Shown one piece after another: positions 24,914 through 33,959 of a stretch of DNA of 64,000 bases. Under the pieces are notes generated by a model. It was given only the letters and a program-made list of their open reading frames with translations, did no database searches and was not told the origin of the DNA. Origin of the DNA: Flavobacterium chungbukense (GTDB lineage: Bacteria > Bacteroidota > Bacteroidia > Flavobacteriales > Flavobacteriaceae); the NCBI RefSeq assembly GCF_020805785.1, contig NZ_JAJGZV010000009.1:1-64000 (forward strand). The letters run 5' to 3'. The stretch's first letter is position 1. Each line of letters opens with the position of its first letter. A program made the position numbers and the translations under genes.

Positions 24914-25912
24914 ATGAATACAATCACAGCCGCAATTACCGCTGTTGGAGGATACGTTCCTGACTTTGTGCTTTCGAACAAAGTTTTAGAAACAATGGTT
25001 GAAACCAATGACGAGTGGATTACTACTCGAACAGGAATTAAAGAAAGAAGAATTCTTAAAGATGCTGATAAAGGAACATCATACCTTGCAATAAAAGCAG
25101 CACAAGACTTAATTGCAAAAGCAAATATTGATCCGTTAGAGATTGATATGATTATCATGGCAACAGCAACACCAGATATGATGGTGGCTTCTACAGGAGT
25201 GTATGTAGCAACAGAAATTGGAGCTACAAATGCATTTGCATACGATTTGCAAGCGGCATGTTCAAGTTTCTTATACGGAATGTCAACGGCTGCAGCATAT
25301 GTTCAGTCAGGACGTTACAAAAAAGTACTTTTAATTGGTGCCGATAAAATGTCATCAATTGTAGATTATACAGATAGAGCAACTTGTATTATTTTTGGAG
25401 ATGGAGCTGGTGCAGTTCTTTTCGAACCAAATTATGAAGGTTTAGGTTTGCAGGATGAATATTTGAGAAGTGATGGTGTAGGACGCGATTTTCTTAAAAT
25501 CCCTGCCGGAGGTTCTTTAATTCCACCTAGCGAAGAAACAGTAAAAAACAGACAGCATAATATTATGCAAGATGGTAAAACTGTTTTTAAATATGCTGTA
25601 ACTAATATGGCAGATGCCAGCGAATTGATCTTACAGAGAAATAATTTGACAAATCAGGATGTTGACTGGTTGGTACCACATCAGGCAAACAAACGTATTA
25701 TTGATGCTACGGCTGGAAGATTAGAATTGGAAGATTCTAAAGTTTTAGTAAACATCGAAAGATACGGAAATACTACTTCAGGAACTCTTCCATTAGTATT
25801 GGCTGATTTTGAAGATAAATTTAAAAAAGGAGATAATATTATCTTTGCTGCCTTTGGTGGTGGATTCACTTGGGGATCTATCTATTTAAAATGGGCTTAC
25901 GATAAGAAATAA
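24914..25912 (+). CDS. fabH: 3-oxoacyl-[acyl-carrier-protein] synthase III
   Basis: Starts fatty-acid synthesis by condensing an acyl-CoA primer with malonyl-ACP. In the 332-residue protein the active-site Cys is in 'DLQAACSSFLYGM', His in 'WLVPHQANKRIID' and Asn in 'RYGNTTSGTLPLVL'. 'TNDEWITTRTGIKERR' is the N-terminal family mark. Flavobacterial FabH enzymes often use branched primers, but specificity is not readable here. It heads fabH-accB-accC with short gaps. Confidence 0.95.
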   Translation: MNTITAAITAVGGYVPDFVLSNKVLETMVETNDEWITTRTGIKERRILKDADKGTSYLAIKAAQDLIAKANIDPLEIDMIIMATATPDMMVASTGVYVATEIGATNAFAYDLQAACSSFLYGMSTAAAYVQSGRYKKVLLIGADKMSSIVDYTDRATCIIFGDGAGAVLFEPNYEGLGLQDEYLRSDGVGRDFLKIPAGGSLIPPSEETVKNRQHNIMQDGKTVFKYAVTNMADASELILQRNNLTNQDVDWLVPHQANKRIIDATAGRLELEDSKVLVNIERYGNTTSGTLPLVLADFEDKFKKGDNIIFAAFGGGFTWGSIYLKWAYDKK

Positions 25913-25935
25913 ATTAAAACTAAAAACGAATCATT

Positions 25936-26421
25936 ATGGATTTAAAAGAAATTCAAAACCTAATCAAATTTGTTGCAAATTCGGGCGTTGCAGAAGTGAA
26001 GTTGGAAATGGATGATGTAAAAATCACTATCAGAACAACTTTAGAAACAAATGTAACTGAAGCAACTTATGTACAGCAATTACCAACTCAGGCAGCTTTA
26101 CCTCAAGTAACTGCTCCACAAGTAACTGCTCCAGTTGTTGTAAATGTAACTCCAGAAGCGCCAGCTGCTAACGATTCTAAATATGTTACTATAAAATCTC
26201 CAATTATTGGAACATTCTATAGAAAACCATCTCCAGACAAACCAGTTTTTACTGAAGTAGGAAGCACTATCGCTAAAGGAGATGTTCTTTGTGTAATTGA
26301 AGCAATGAAATTATTCAACGAAATCGAATCTGAAATTTCTGGTAAAATTGTAAAAATTCTTGTTGACGATATGTCTCCAGTAGAATTTGACCAACCTTTA
26401 TTCTTAGTAGATCCATCATAA
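25936..26421 (+). CDS. accB: acetyl-CoA carboxylase biotin carboxyl carrier protein
   Basis: 161 residues: N-terminal helical part, a Pro/Ala/Val-rich linker with two copies of 'PQVTAP', and a biotinyl domain with 'CVIEAMKLFNEIESEISG', where K125 carries biotin. Partner of AccC encoded next. The 104-base gap to accC is filled by a 7-base tandem repeat. Confidence 0.95.
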   Translation: MDLKEIQNLIKFVANSGVAEVKLEMDDVKITIRTTLETNVTEATYVQQLPTQAALPQVTAPQVTAPVVVNVTPEAPAANDSKYVTIKSPIIGTFYRKPSPDKPVFTEVGSTIAKGDVLCVIEAMKLFNEIESEISGKIVKILVDDMSPVEFDQPLFLVDPS

Positions 26422-26422
26422 A

Positions 26423-26452
26423 TTTAGATTTTAGATTTTAGATTTTAGATTG
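26423..26452. repeat. 7-base tandem repeat (TTTAGAT units)
   Basis: About four direct units of TTTAGAT lie in the accB-accC spacer, followed by looser TCTAAT/TCTAAA repeats up to ~26515. Similar units occur near 55250-55280 and 62545-62590, also directly beside gene ends. The 7-base unit is a recurrent spacer motif of this genome. Confidence 0.6.
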
Positions 26453-26525
26453 ATTTATAAAGCGATTTTTATTTCATCTAAAATTATCTAATTCTCAAAT
26501 TGTCTAATTATCTAATTAAAATAAG

Positions 26526-27872
26526 ATGTTTAAAAAAATATTAATTGCGAATAGAGGAGAAATTGCACTACGTGTAATTCGTACATGTAAGGAAATGGGA
26601 ATCAAAACTGTTGCAGTTTACTCTACAGCCGACGCAGAAAGTTTACACGTTAAATTTGCTGACGAAGCGGTTTGTATTGGTCCTCCTCCGAGTAACTTAT
26701 CGTATTTAAAAATGTCAAATATTATTGCTGCTGCAGAAATTACAAATGCAGATGCAATACACCCAGGATACGGTTTTCTTTCTGAGAATGCTAAATTCTC
26801 TAAAATTTGCCAAGAGCACGGAATCAAATTTATCGGTGCTGCTCCAGAAATGATTGACAGAATGGGTGATAAAGCTTCTGCTAAAGCTACAATGAAAGCT
26901 GCAGGAGTTCCTTGTGTACCAGGTTCAGACGGATTATTAGAATCTTATGAGCATGCACAAAAAACAGCTAAAGAAATTGGTTATCCAGTTATGATGAAAG
27001 CTACAGCTGGTGGTGGTGGAAAAGGAATGCGTGCTATCTGGAAAGAAGATGAGCTTTTAAAAGCTTGGGAAAGTGCACGTCAAGAAGCTGCTGCTGCTTT
27101 TGGAAATGACGGAATGTACATGGAGAAACTTATTGAAGAACCACGTCATATCGAAATCCAAGTTGTTGGAGATGCATACGGAAAAGCATGTCACCTTTCT
27201 GAAAGAGACTGTTCAGTACAACGTCGTCACCAAAAATTAACTGAAGAAACACCTTCACCTTTCATGACAGATGAACTTCGTGCAAGAATGGGAGAGGCTG
27301 CTGTAAAAGCGGCTGAATTCATTAAATACGAAGGAGCTGGAACTGTAGAGTTTCTTGTAGACAAACACAGAAATTTCTATTTCATGGAAATGAATACTCG
27401 TATTCAAGTTGAGCACCCAATCACAGAACAAGTTATTGATTATGATTTGATCCGTGAGCAAATTATGGTTGCTGCCGGAATTCCGATTTCTGGTAAAAAC
27501 TACCTTCCTGAATTACATGCTATCGAATGTCGTATTAATGCTGAAGATCCTTATAATGATTTCAGACCTTCACCAGGAAAAATTACTACGCTTCATATGC
27601 CAGGAGGACACGGAGTACGTTTAGATACTCACGTATATTCAGGGTACAGCATTCCGCCAAACTACGATTCTATGATTGCTAAGTTAATTACAACGGCACA
27701 ATCTCGTGAAGAAGCTATTAGCAAAATGCGTAGAGCTTTGGACGAATTCGTAATCGAAGGTGTGAAGACTACAATCCCTTTCCACAGACAATTAATGGAT
27801 GATCCAAAATATATTGCAGGAGATTATACAACTGCATTTATGGATACATTTAAAATGAATAATCCAGAATAA
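26526..27872 (+). CDS. accC: acetyl-CoA carboxylase biotin carboxylase subunit
   Basis: ATP-dependent carboxylation of biotin on AccB. The 448-residue ATP-grasp enzyme begins 'MFKKILIANRGEIALRVIRT' and has the Gly-rich 'MMKATAGGGGKGMRAIW' loop, 'ERDCSVQRRHQKLTEETPSP', and 'FYFMEMNTRIQVEHPITEQV' with the catalytic Glu/Arg. Length is standard. Last in the fabH-accBC run and closed by a 21-base-arm terminator. Confidence 0.97.
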   Translation: MFKKILIANRGEIALRVIRTCKEMGIKTVAVYSTADAESLHVKFADEAVCIGPPPSNLSYLKMSNIIAAAEITNADAIHPGYGFLSENAKFSKICQEHGIKFIGAAPEMIDRMGDKASAKATMKAAGVPCVPGSDGLLESYEHAQKTAKEIGYPVMMKATAGGGGKGMRAIWKEDELLKAWESARQEAAAAFGNDGMYMEKLIEEPRHIEIQVVGDAYGKACHLSERDCSVQRRHQKLTEETPSPFMTDELRARMGEAAVKAAEFIKYEGAGTVEFLVDKHRNFYFMEMNTRIQVEHPITEQVIDYDLIREQIMVAAGIPISGKNYLPELHAIECRINAEDPYNDFRPSPGKITTLHMPGGHGVRLDTHVYSGYSIPPNYDSMIAKLITTAQSREEAISKMRRALDEFVIEGVKTTIPFHRQLMDDPKYIAGDYTTAFMDTFKMNNPE

Positions 27873-27920
27873 TTACAAAAGAAAAAGGCTTCCAGATTTG
27901 GAAGCCTTTTTCTTTTGTAA
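27873..27920. terminator. terminator after accC
   Basis: Perfect 21-base arms (27873-27893 and 27900-27920) around a six-base loop, with a T-rich downstream arm. It can work on both strands. Confidence 0.88.
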
Positions 27921-28220
27921 TTATTAAGTTCCAATATTTGAAATTCCAAATTCCAGACCTTTATATGTGATTTGAGTTTTAAATCTTAGAATTTGGAATT
28001 TGATTTATTGAAATTCTATCAAGGTTACACTTACAGTGTTTACTTATTACACACCTTTTTCTTCATTTACACACTTTTTAAAATAAGTCAATTTTTGGCA
28101 TATTGATGAAAACCCTTTAAAAACAAGGCTTTAACGTGTTTGGCATGGTTGTTTTCTTTTACGGCATAATAATTTCATTATCTAAAGCGTAAACAACTAT
28201 TAATATTAAATATATACGTT
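27921..28220 (+). promoter_or_regulatory. 300-base leader upstream of the PepSY-like array
   Basis: No gene is visible. The segment contains two TTGGCAT words (near 28095 and 28140) that resemble the -24 half of sigma-54 promoters, but neither has a good GC at -12. There is also a weak housekeeping-like TAATTTCA near 28170. It presumably holds the promoter for the five small genes; which sigma factor reads it is unclear. Confidence 0.3.
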
Positions 28221-28517
28221 ATGAAAAATTTATTTTTATCAGCCGCAATTGTCTTAGGAAGTTTAACTTCATTCGCTTCAACTACACAAGTAAATAATAC
28301 AATCGTTAAAACGATTTCTGTTGAAGATGAATACACTGAAATCAAATTAGAAGAATTACCAGCTGCAATTACAGAATCTTTGAAAAAAGCTTATCCTGAA
28401 GCAGTAATTACAAAAGCATATAAAAACGAAAAATCAGAGTATAAACTTGATGTTACAGTAGGTGACAAAGTTGGAAATCTTTTTGCTAATGCAGACGGAA
28501 CTTGGATTAAAAAATAA
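28221..28517 (+). CDS. small secreted PepSY-like protein, copy 1 of 5
   Basis: 98 residues with signal peptide 'MKNLFLSAAIVLGSLTSFAS' followed by one small alpha/beta domain. The core reads 'ITESLKKAYPEAVITKAYKN', then a strand 'SEYKLDVTVGDK', then a terminal 'LFANADGTWIKK'. This helix-then-two-strands layout is that of periplasmic PepSY-like domains. First in a head-to-tail series of five related genes and most similar to copy 2. Ligand and role are unknown. Confidence 0.8.
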   Translation: MKNLFLSAAIVLGSLTSFASTTQVNNTIVKTISVEDEYTEIKLEELPAAITESLKKAYPEAVITKAYKNEKSEYKLDVTVGDKVGNLFANADGTWIKK

Positions 28518-28590
28518 TCTAAATATAGATTTGTGAAGATCCAGATCAAGAATACTAAGATTAAATTACGAATATTAAAAAAGAACTATC

Positions 28591-28887
28591 ATGAAAAATT
28601 TATTTTTATCAGCCGCAATCGTTTTGGGAGGTTTAACATCATTTGCTTCAACTTCGCCAATTTCAAATACTATCGTAAAAACAATCTCTATCCAAGATGA
28701 TTATACAGAGATTAAATTGGAAGAAGTTCCAGTAGCAGTAACAGATGCACTTAAAAAAGCGTATCCAGATGCTGTGCTTACTAAAGCATTTAAAAACACA
28801 AAATCTGAATACAAGCTTGAAGTGACTGTTGGAGATAAAACAGGAAATCTTTTTGCTAACGCAGATGGAACTTGGATTAAAAAATAA
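28591..28887 (+). CDS. small secreted PepSY-like protein, copy 2 of 5
   Basis: 98 residues, nearly the same as copy 1 in signal peptide and C-terminus ('GNLFANADGTWIKK' in both). The first ~30 bases of the two genes are identical and differences beyond are mostly synonymous, pointing to a recent duplication. The helix 'VTDALKKAYPDAVLTKAFKN' differs at a few surface positions. It lies 73 bases after copy 1, the longest gap in the array. Confidence 0.8.
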   Translation: MKNLFLSAAIVLGGLTSFASTSPISNTIVKTISIQDDYTEIKLEEVPVAVTDALKKAYPDAVLTKAFKNTKSEYKLEVTVGDKTGNLFANADGTWIKK

Positions 28888-28914
28888 GTAAACTAACCCT
28901 TAAAAACTATTACT

Positions 28915-29205
28915 ATGAAAAAGTTAATCTTATCGGCAGCAATTGTTTTAGGCAGTTTGTCGATGCACGCAGAAACCGCTGTTGTAGCCAATCAAATGGT
29001 ACAGACAGTAAATGATCAGGATGGATATAAAGAAGTAGACGGAGTTCCGGCAGCTGTAAAAAAAGCCTTAGACGACGCTTATCCTGGTGTAGTGCTTGAA
29101 AAAGCATGGGTGAATGACAAAAAGGAGTATAAAATTGAGATAACCGTTCGTAAAGAAAAATCGATCGTTTATACAGATGCTTCTGGTAACATTCTTAAAA
29201 AATAA
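28915..29205 (+). CDS. small secreted PepSY-like protein, copy 3 of 5
   Basis: 96 residues; signal peptide 'MKKLILSAAIVLGSLSMHAE'. It keeps 'AVKKALDDAYPGVVLEKAW' and 'KEYKIEITV' but has an extra basic stretch 'RKEKS' before the last strand, and ends 'DASGNILKK'. Starts 27 bases after copy 2. It groups with copies 4 and 5 by its 'MKKL' start. Confidence 0.8.
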   Translation: MKKLILSAAIVLGSLSMHAETAVVANQMVQTVNDQDGYKEVDGVPAAVKKALDDAYPGVVLEKAWVNDKKEYKIEITVRKEKSIVYTDASGNILKK

Positions 29206-29222
29206 TTTTAAACCATAATATT

Positions 29223-29516
29223 ATGAAAAAGTTAGTTTTATCAGCAGCGATTGTGTTAGGAAGTTTATCGGTTAATGCAGCAGTTCTTCCTGCAATTTCA
29301 ATCACTCAGTCAGTACTTATTCAAGATGGATTTACCGAAGTAACTGCAGATGCTGTTCCAGCGGCAGTGAAATCTACTATTGAAAAATCTTTCCCGAAGA
29401 CTAAGCTTGAAAAAGCTTATAAAAACGAGAAGAACGAGTATAAACTTGAGATTTCAAGTGGAGAAAAGAAGTATACTATTTTTACAGATGCTTCTGGTAA
29501 TATCATCAAAAAATAA
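29223..29516 (+). CDS. small secreted PepSY-like protein, copy 4 of 5
   Basis: 97 residues; signal peptide 'MKKLVLSAAIVLGSLSVNAA'. Domain: 'TADAVPAAVKSTIEKSFPKT', then 'NEYKLEISSGEKKYTIFTDA'. Distance from copy 3 is only 17 bases, so translation is probably coupled. Shares 'VTADAVPAAVK' with copy 5, its closest relative. Confidence 0.8.
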   Translation: MKKLVLSAAIVLGSLSVNAAVLPAISITQSVLIQDGFTEVTADAVPAAVKSTIEKSFPKTKLEKAYKNEKNEYKLEISSGEKKYTIFTDASGNIIKK

Positions 29517-29530
29517 TTAAAATCAGCATC

Positions 29531-29827
29531 ATGAAAAAGTTAATCTTATCAGCAGTAGTTCTTTTAGGAACAATGTCGATTCACGCAAATGTATTGCCTG
29601 TTTCTATAGACAACAAAGCAACTGTGATTATTCAATCAGAATATACAGAAGTAACTGCAGATGCTGTGCCTGCAGCTGTTAAAACGGCTTTGCAGACGGC
29701 TTATCCAGGAGCAAAACTGGAGAAGGCATTTGTAAACGAAAAGAAAGAATACAAACTAGAAATATCAGTTGGAGACCAAAAGGCTACTGTGTACTCAGAT
29801 GTCAATGGTAACTGGTTGAAAATATAA
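29531..29827 (+). CDS. small secreted PepSY-like protein, copy 5 of 5
   Basis: 98 residues; signal peptide 'MKKLILSAVVLLGTMSIHAN'. Domain: 'AVKTALQTAYPGAKLEKAFV' and 'KEYKLEISVGDQKATVYSDV', ending 'NGNWLKI', the only copy without the terminal KK. It starts 14 bases after copy 4 and is closed by a terminator, so the five genes look like one transcript. Confidence 0.8.
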   Translation: MKKLILSAVVLLGTMSIHANVLPVSIDNKATVIIQSEYTEVTADAVPAAVKTALQTAYPGAKLEKAFVNEKKEYKLEISVGDQKATVYSDVNGNWLKI

Positions 29828-29857
29828 TTAGGTGAATTTAGATTTATGTTTTTGGTG

Positions 29858-29890
29858 AAAAAGAGATTGCAACTTGCAATCTCTTTTTTT
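29858..29890 (+). terminator. terminator of the PepSY-like array
   Basis: AAAAAGAGATTGCAA and its complement almost abut and end in a T-run, separating the array from the sigma-54 activator gene. Confidence 0.82.
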
Positions 29891-29956
29891 TTACATTAAT
29901 TTTATGAAATTACTAGTTTAATAGTGCTATTTTAGCATAAAAGTCCTTATAAGCAA

Positions 29957-31312
29957 ATGCCTAAGATATTATTGATAGAAGACGACATCTCGTTTTGTAA
30001 ACTGTTAGAAAAATTTCTAATTAAGAAATCGTATGATGTTACCATTGCTTTCTCAGCCGCAGAAGCACGTGAAGCCATCAAAAAAGAATCGTTTGATTTG
30101 ATTTTGACAGATCTTCGTTTGCCTGATTTTGATGGTATCGGACTAATGTCTGAATTTAAAAATACATACCCGCATATTCCAATTATTTTAATGACAGGTT
30201 ACTCTGATGTAAATACTGCTGTTAAAGCAATTAAAAATGGTGCGGCAGATTATATTTCTAAACCTTTCAATCCCGATGAGGTTTTACTGGTTATTACAAA
30301 TGCATTACAAACTCCGCAAATTGTAGAAGAAGAAAAGATTCCTGCTAAAGAAAAAAAAGCGCCTAAGAAACAGGCTTCGGGCGAAAATGAATTTGTAAAA
30401 GGAATTTCTGTTGCTTCAAAAAAACTTTTAGATCATATCCAGCTGGTTAGTCCAACTGATATGTCAGTTTTGATTATTGGTGAAAGCGGAACAGGAAAAG
30501 AAATAATTGCAAAAAGTATTCACCAGCAAAGCCAGAGAAAAAATAATAATTTTATTGCGGTAGATTGTGGAGCGATTCCAAAAGAATTAGCGGCAAGTGA
30601 ATTTTTTGGACATTTGAAAGGATCTTTTACTGGAGCTATTAGCGACAAAATGGGTTATTTCGAAGCAGCAAATGGCGGAACACTATTTTTGGACGAAATT
30701 GGGAATCTTTCCTACGAAAATCAAATTCAGTTATTAAGAGCACTCCAAGAAAGAAAAATCAAACCCGTTGGAAGTAATAAAGAAATAAACGTCGATATCC
30801 GCATTATTACGGCTACAAACGAAGATTTGCGCGAGGCAGTAAAAAACGGCGATTTTAGAGAAGATTTATACCATAGAATAAATGAATTCTCGATTGAATC
30901 TCCATCTTTAAAAGATCGTGACGAAGATTTGATGCTTTTTGCTGATTATTTTCTAGAAAAAGCCAATCAGCAATTAAATAAAGAGGTTATCGGATTTTCT
31001 CCAGAAGTAGTTTCTATTTTTCAGAATTACAACTGGCCTGGAAATTTGCGTGAATTGCAAAACTGCGTGAAACGCGCCACTCTTTTAACTCGTGGTGATT
31101 TTATAGAAAGTGAAGTGCTTCCTGCAGAATTCTTTCAAATTCAAAAACAGCAATCAGGTTCAGGCGAAAGCTTTTCTTTGTCTGAAAATGAAAAAGAAGC
31201 TATTATTCATGCCTTATCAAAAGCGCAAAATAATAAGTCGGAAGCGGCTAAACTTTTGAAAATTACAAGAAAGACATTATACAACAAATTAAAGCATTAT
31301 AATATTGAGTAA
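29957..31312 (+). CDS. sigma-54-dependent response regulator (NtrC family)
   Basis: 451 residues in three parts. A receiver domain has D52 in 'LILTDLRLPDFDG' as phosphoacceptor and 'YISKPFNP' as the conserved Lys. An AAA+ domain has Walker A 'GESGTGKE' from G175, the sigma-54-contact loop as 'GSFTGA' from G222, and Walker B 'GGTLFLDEIG'. A Fis-type helix-turn-helix ends the protein ('NKSEAAKLLKITRKTLYNKL'). It should remodel RpoN-polymerase, and rpoN is encoded at 59502. The convergent hybrid kinase is the likely phosphodonor or partner; targets could include the adjacent PepSY-like genes. Confidence 0.94.
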   Translation: MPKILLIEDDISFCKLLEKFLIKKSYDVTIAFSAAEAREAIKKESFDLILTDLRLPDFDGIGLMSEFKNTYPHIPIILMTGYSDVNTAVKAIKNGAADYISKPFNPDEVLLVITNALQTPQIVEEEKIPAKEKKAPKKQASGENEFVKGISVASKKLLDHIQLVSPTDMSVLIIGESGTGKEIIAKSIHQQSQRKNNNFIAVDCGAIPKELAASEFFGHLKGSFTGAISDKMGYFEAANGGTLFLDEIGNLSYENQIQLLRALQERKIKPVGSNKEINVDIRIITATNEDLREAVKNGDFREDLYHRINEFSIESPSLKDRDEDLMLFADYFLEKANQQLNKEVIGFSPEVVSIFQNYNWPGNLRELQNCVKRATLLTRGDFIESEVLPAEFFQIQKQQSGSGESFSLSENEKEAIIHALSKAQNNKSEAAKLLKITRKTLYNKLKHYNIE

Positions 31313-31337
31313 AGCACCAATTTAATTCGTGCTTTAC
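31309..31337. terminator. shared terminator between the response regulator and hybrid kinase genes
   Basis: GTAAAGCAC and GTGCTTTAC pair around an 11-base loop in the short gap between two converging genes. The first arm begins in the regulator's stop codon. Confidence 0.65.
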
Positions 31338-31340
31338 TTT

Positions 31341-33773
31341 TTAAATTTCTTTTTTTATAGCTTCAAACAGAACTTCTGTTTTGTCTTTTAAGTCAGCGTA
31401 AGTACCTTTTAAATCTATTTTATTTAAATCTTCTTTTTCTAAATCTTTAAGAATTTCACCAATTTGATTGGCTTGAATTTGTCTGAACATCGGAGCAATT
31501 CTATGTGCAATAGATTTTATTTCTTCATGATTTTCTTCGTTGACTGCAGTTTCTAAAAGACTTAAATTTTCGATACTGTTTTCTATAAAAGAATTTAAGA
31601 CCTCCGTCAAAGCCGATTCGTCTTTGCCTAGAAAATCTTTTAAAGTCTCTAGAGAATACATTTGCGTAGCATTTTGATTTTCTACTTCTGCTATTTCAGA
31701 TTCGGGAATTTCTTCATGATCTAAAATATGTTGAATCGTTTCGAGTAAGATTTTTGGCGAATAAGGTTTCTTTACCACTGTAGTAAAACCAGCATTTTTG
31801 TATACAGAAAGGTCCAAATCTGTTCGGCCAGTTAAAGCAATAACAGGCTGATTTTTAAAAATAGGAAGTTCGCGGAGTTTCTCTAATAATTCGAATCCAT
31901 CAATTCCTGGCATTTGAATATCAGTAATGACAAAATCAAAAGGAGTAGTTTGAATAGTTTCTAAAGCCTTGGCGGGATTGCTGAAAGAAAAAACCTGATG
32001 TTGTTCCTGTTTTAAAACGCCACTTGTCAAATTCAAAAGATTAATGTCGTCATCAACCACAATAAAAGTTTGCTTTTTAGTGTTTTTTACCATTTTAGAT
32101 TTAGGAGCCACAACAGTACTGTTTTCGCTATTATCGAATAATAACGGCAACTGAATTTTAAACGTACTTCCTTTTCCGAAAATACTTTCCAAGCTTAAAG
32201 TACCACCCAAAATAGAAATTATTTTCTGGCAGATAGATAATCCTAAACCTGTCCCGCCATATTTCTTTTCGATGTTTTCATTCGCTTGAGCAAATTCTTC
32301 AAAAACAAGTTTCTGGTTTTCTTTCTCTATTCCGATTCCGGTATCTTGAATTGTAATGGTAAAAGATTGTTCGTCATTCGCGTAAGCGGCAATTCTAATG
32401 TGTCCTTCTTCTGTAAACTTATAGGCATTTCCAATAATGTTGGTCAGAATCTGTTTCAATCTAAATGGGTCGCCAACAATTCGCTTTTGAAATTTATCAT
32501 CAATATTGATAATCAAGTCAATGTTTTTATGCTTGTAAACGGTTTGAATGTTTCTAGCAATATCTTCAATAATTTCTGGCAATAAAAAAGGCACTTTTTC
32601 TATCGTAATTTTTCCAGCTTCTATTTTCGAAAAATCAAGTAAATCCTGTACTAACTGCGTTATATATTCTGAAGAGTTTTTAATGTTTTTAACGAAATAA
32701 GACTGTTTGGTATTGATGTCAGAATTTCCGAGAAGTTCAGAATAGCCTACAATTGTACTTAAAGGAGTTTTTAAATCGTGGCTTACGGTCGAAATTAATT
32801 GTTCACGGCTTTTCAGCAGATTTTTAGTTTTAAAATTGGCGATTTCCAACTGCTTTTTATACACTTGAGATTTCGAATAATCGCTGACAATCAAAATAGA
32901 GAAAAATAACGTCAGCAATAAACCAATTACCGCCGAAGCAGTAACAATTTCGTTGACTCTTTTTAATGATTTTTCTTTTAATGAATTACTTTTAATTGAA
33001 TTGATGATAATTTCTCGCTCAATAATTCGAAGTATTTTTCGAAGCTGATCTGAAATTGCAATTTCATTTTGAAGCAGCTTGTTTTCCTCAAAATTTAAAG
33101 ATTCTTTTTTCTTTTCAGCTTTTAGTTTTACCGAGCTCAATAGCTTTTTAGAATTGGCTAGAATAGAATCTGAAGCTTTTTTGCTTAACGTATTGGTGCT
33201 GTCATCTGGGATATTCGAATTCATATAATCAACATAACGCTGTAAAACGTTTCGCTGATAACTTCCTAGCTGGTTTGGGTTTTTAGTGAAATCTTGAAGC
33301 TCTAATTTTCTTAGATTAAACTCCATTTTTGTGATTTCATCAATAGCATTATTTACAGAAGTTTCATCATCTGCCTTGTTTTTGATTTCCTTTAATTGTT
33401 TGATGTTTTCTGTTTTTTCAGCCAGAAAAAAAGTAACACTATCTAAAAGTGTTTTTTGATATTCTGTAGTAACAATTTGTTTTAAAGTATCAATACGTTT
33501 GCGGAGAGAATCTGTTTCAATCAAGTAATTTTTAAAATCTTTTTCCGAATTACTCTGAATGGTCTGCCTTGCTAAACTTTCAGTTTTATAAACATTAGAA
33601 TATAATTTACTTACTCGCAGTATTTTGGTCTTTTCAAAGGCAATTTTGTCTTCGAGTTTATTATAAACGACATTTTCAGAATATAAAAACCATCCAACGG
33701 TGACAACCAAAGCTAATAGTGCAACATAGCTGAATAAAACTTTTATTGCGGTGTAACTTTTTTTAGTCTCCAT
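31341..33773 (-). CDS. hybrid sensor histidine kinase with receiver and Hpt domains
   Basis: 810-residue membrane kinase. A first membrane helix at about 11-28 and a second at about 275-297 bound a long, Lys/Glu-rich, mostly helical extracytoplasmic sensor. Then HisKA with H332 in 'STVSHDLKTPLSTIVGYSEL', HATPase with 'NIIGNAYKFTEEG', 'DTGIGIEKEN' and 'GGTGLGLSICQKI', a receiver with D618 in 'ITDIQMPGIDGF', and a C-terminal Hpt domain with H757 in 'SIAHRIAPMFRQ'. A full phosphorelay is therefore present. Convergent with the sigma-54 regulator, 28 bases apart, so they probably act in one pathway. Confidence 0.93.
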   Translation of the reverse strand: METKKSYTAIKVLFSYVALLALVVTVGWFLYSENVVYNKLEDKIAFEKTKILRVSKLYSNVYKTESLARQTIQSNSEKDFKNYLIETDSLRKRIDTLKQIVTTEYQKTLLDSVTFFLAEKTENIKQLKEIKNKADDETSVNNAIDEITKMEFNLRKLELQDFTKNPNQLGSYQRNVLQRYVDYMNSNIPDDSTNTLSKKASDSILANSKKLLSSVKLKAEKKKESLNFEENKLLQNEIAISDQLRKILRIIEREIIINSIKSNSLKEKSLKRVNEIVTASAVIGLLLTLFFSILIVSDYSKSQVYKKQLEIANFKTKNLLKSREQLISTVSHDLKTPLSTIVGYSELLGNSDINTKQSYFVKNIKNSSEYITQLVQDLLDFSKIEAGKITIEKVPFLLPEIIEDIARNIQTVYKHKNIDLIINIDDKFQKRIVGDPFRLKQILTNIIGNAYKFTEEGHIRIAAYANDEQSFTITIQDTGIGIEKENQKLVFEEFAQANENIEKKYGGTGLGLSICQKIISILGGTLSLESIFGKGSTFKIQLPLLFDNSENSTVVAPKSKMVKNTKKQTFIVVDDDINLLNLTSGVLKQEQHQVFSFSNPAKALETIQTTPFDFVITDIQMPGIDGFELLEKLRELPIFKNQPVIALTGRTDLDLSVYKNAGFTTVVKKPYSPKILLETIQHILDHEEIPESEIAEVENQNATQMYSLETLKDFLGKDESALTEVLNSFIENSIENLSLLETAVNEENHEEIKSIAHRIAPMFRQIQANQIGEILKDLEKEDLNKIDLKGTYADLKDKTEVLFEAIKKEI

Positions 33774-33800
33774 ATTTTATTGAAGGATTTGGGAAATTAG

Positions 33801-33818
33801 GTCCCGAAGCCTCGGGAT
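33801..33818. repeat. TCCCGAAGC-CTCGGGA palindrome
   Basis: GTCCCGAAGCCTCGGGAT lies just upstream of the kinase start. The same hairpin, perfected to 20 bases, recurs at 62559-62578 upstream of asnS. A small interspersed palindrome. Confidence 0.5.
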
Positions 33819-33906
33819 TAAAACATTGCAATTTATCTAAAAAAATCTGTTTTTGGAAGTCTAAACCTTTCTAATCTGTTATATAATTGTCATGTTTAAA
33901 AATAAA

Positions 33907-33940
33907 AACAGCCGTAGATTATGTAAAATCTACGGCTGTT
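33907..33940 (-). terminator. terminator of the S9 peptidase gene
   Basis: Perfect 14-base arms AACAGCCGTAGATT / AATCTACGGCTGTT around ATGTAA, followed on the minus strand by a T-rich run, about 20 bases after the peptidase stop. Confidence 0.88.
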
Positions 33941-33959
33941 ATTTATACTTTTTTAAAGA

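Noticed and set aside
28092..28160. Sigma-54 promoter before the PepSY-like array
   Set aside because: TTGGCAT resembles the -24 half but GC at -12 is missing in both candidates, so only a weak note is kept.
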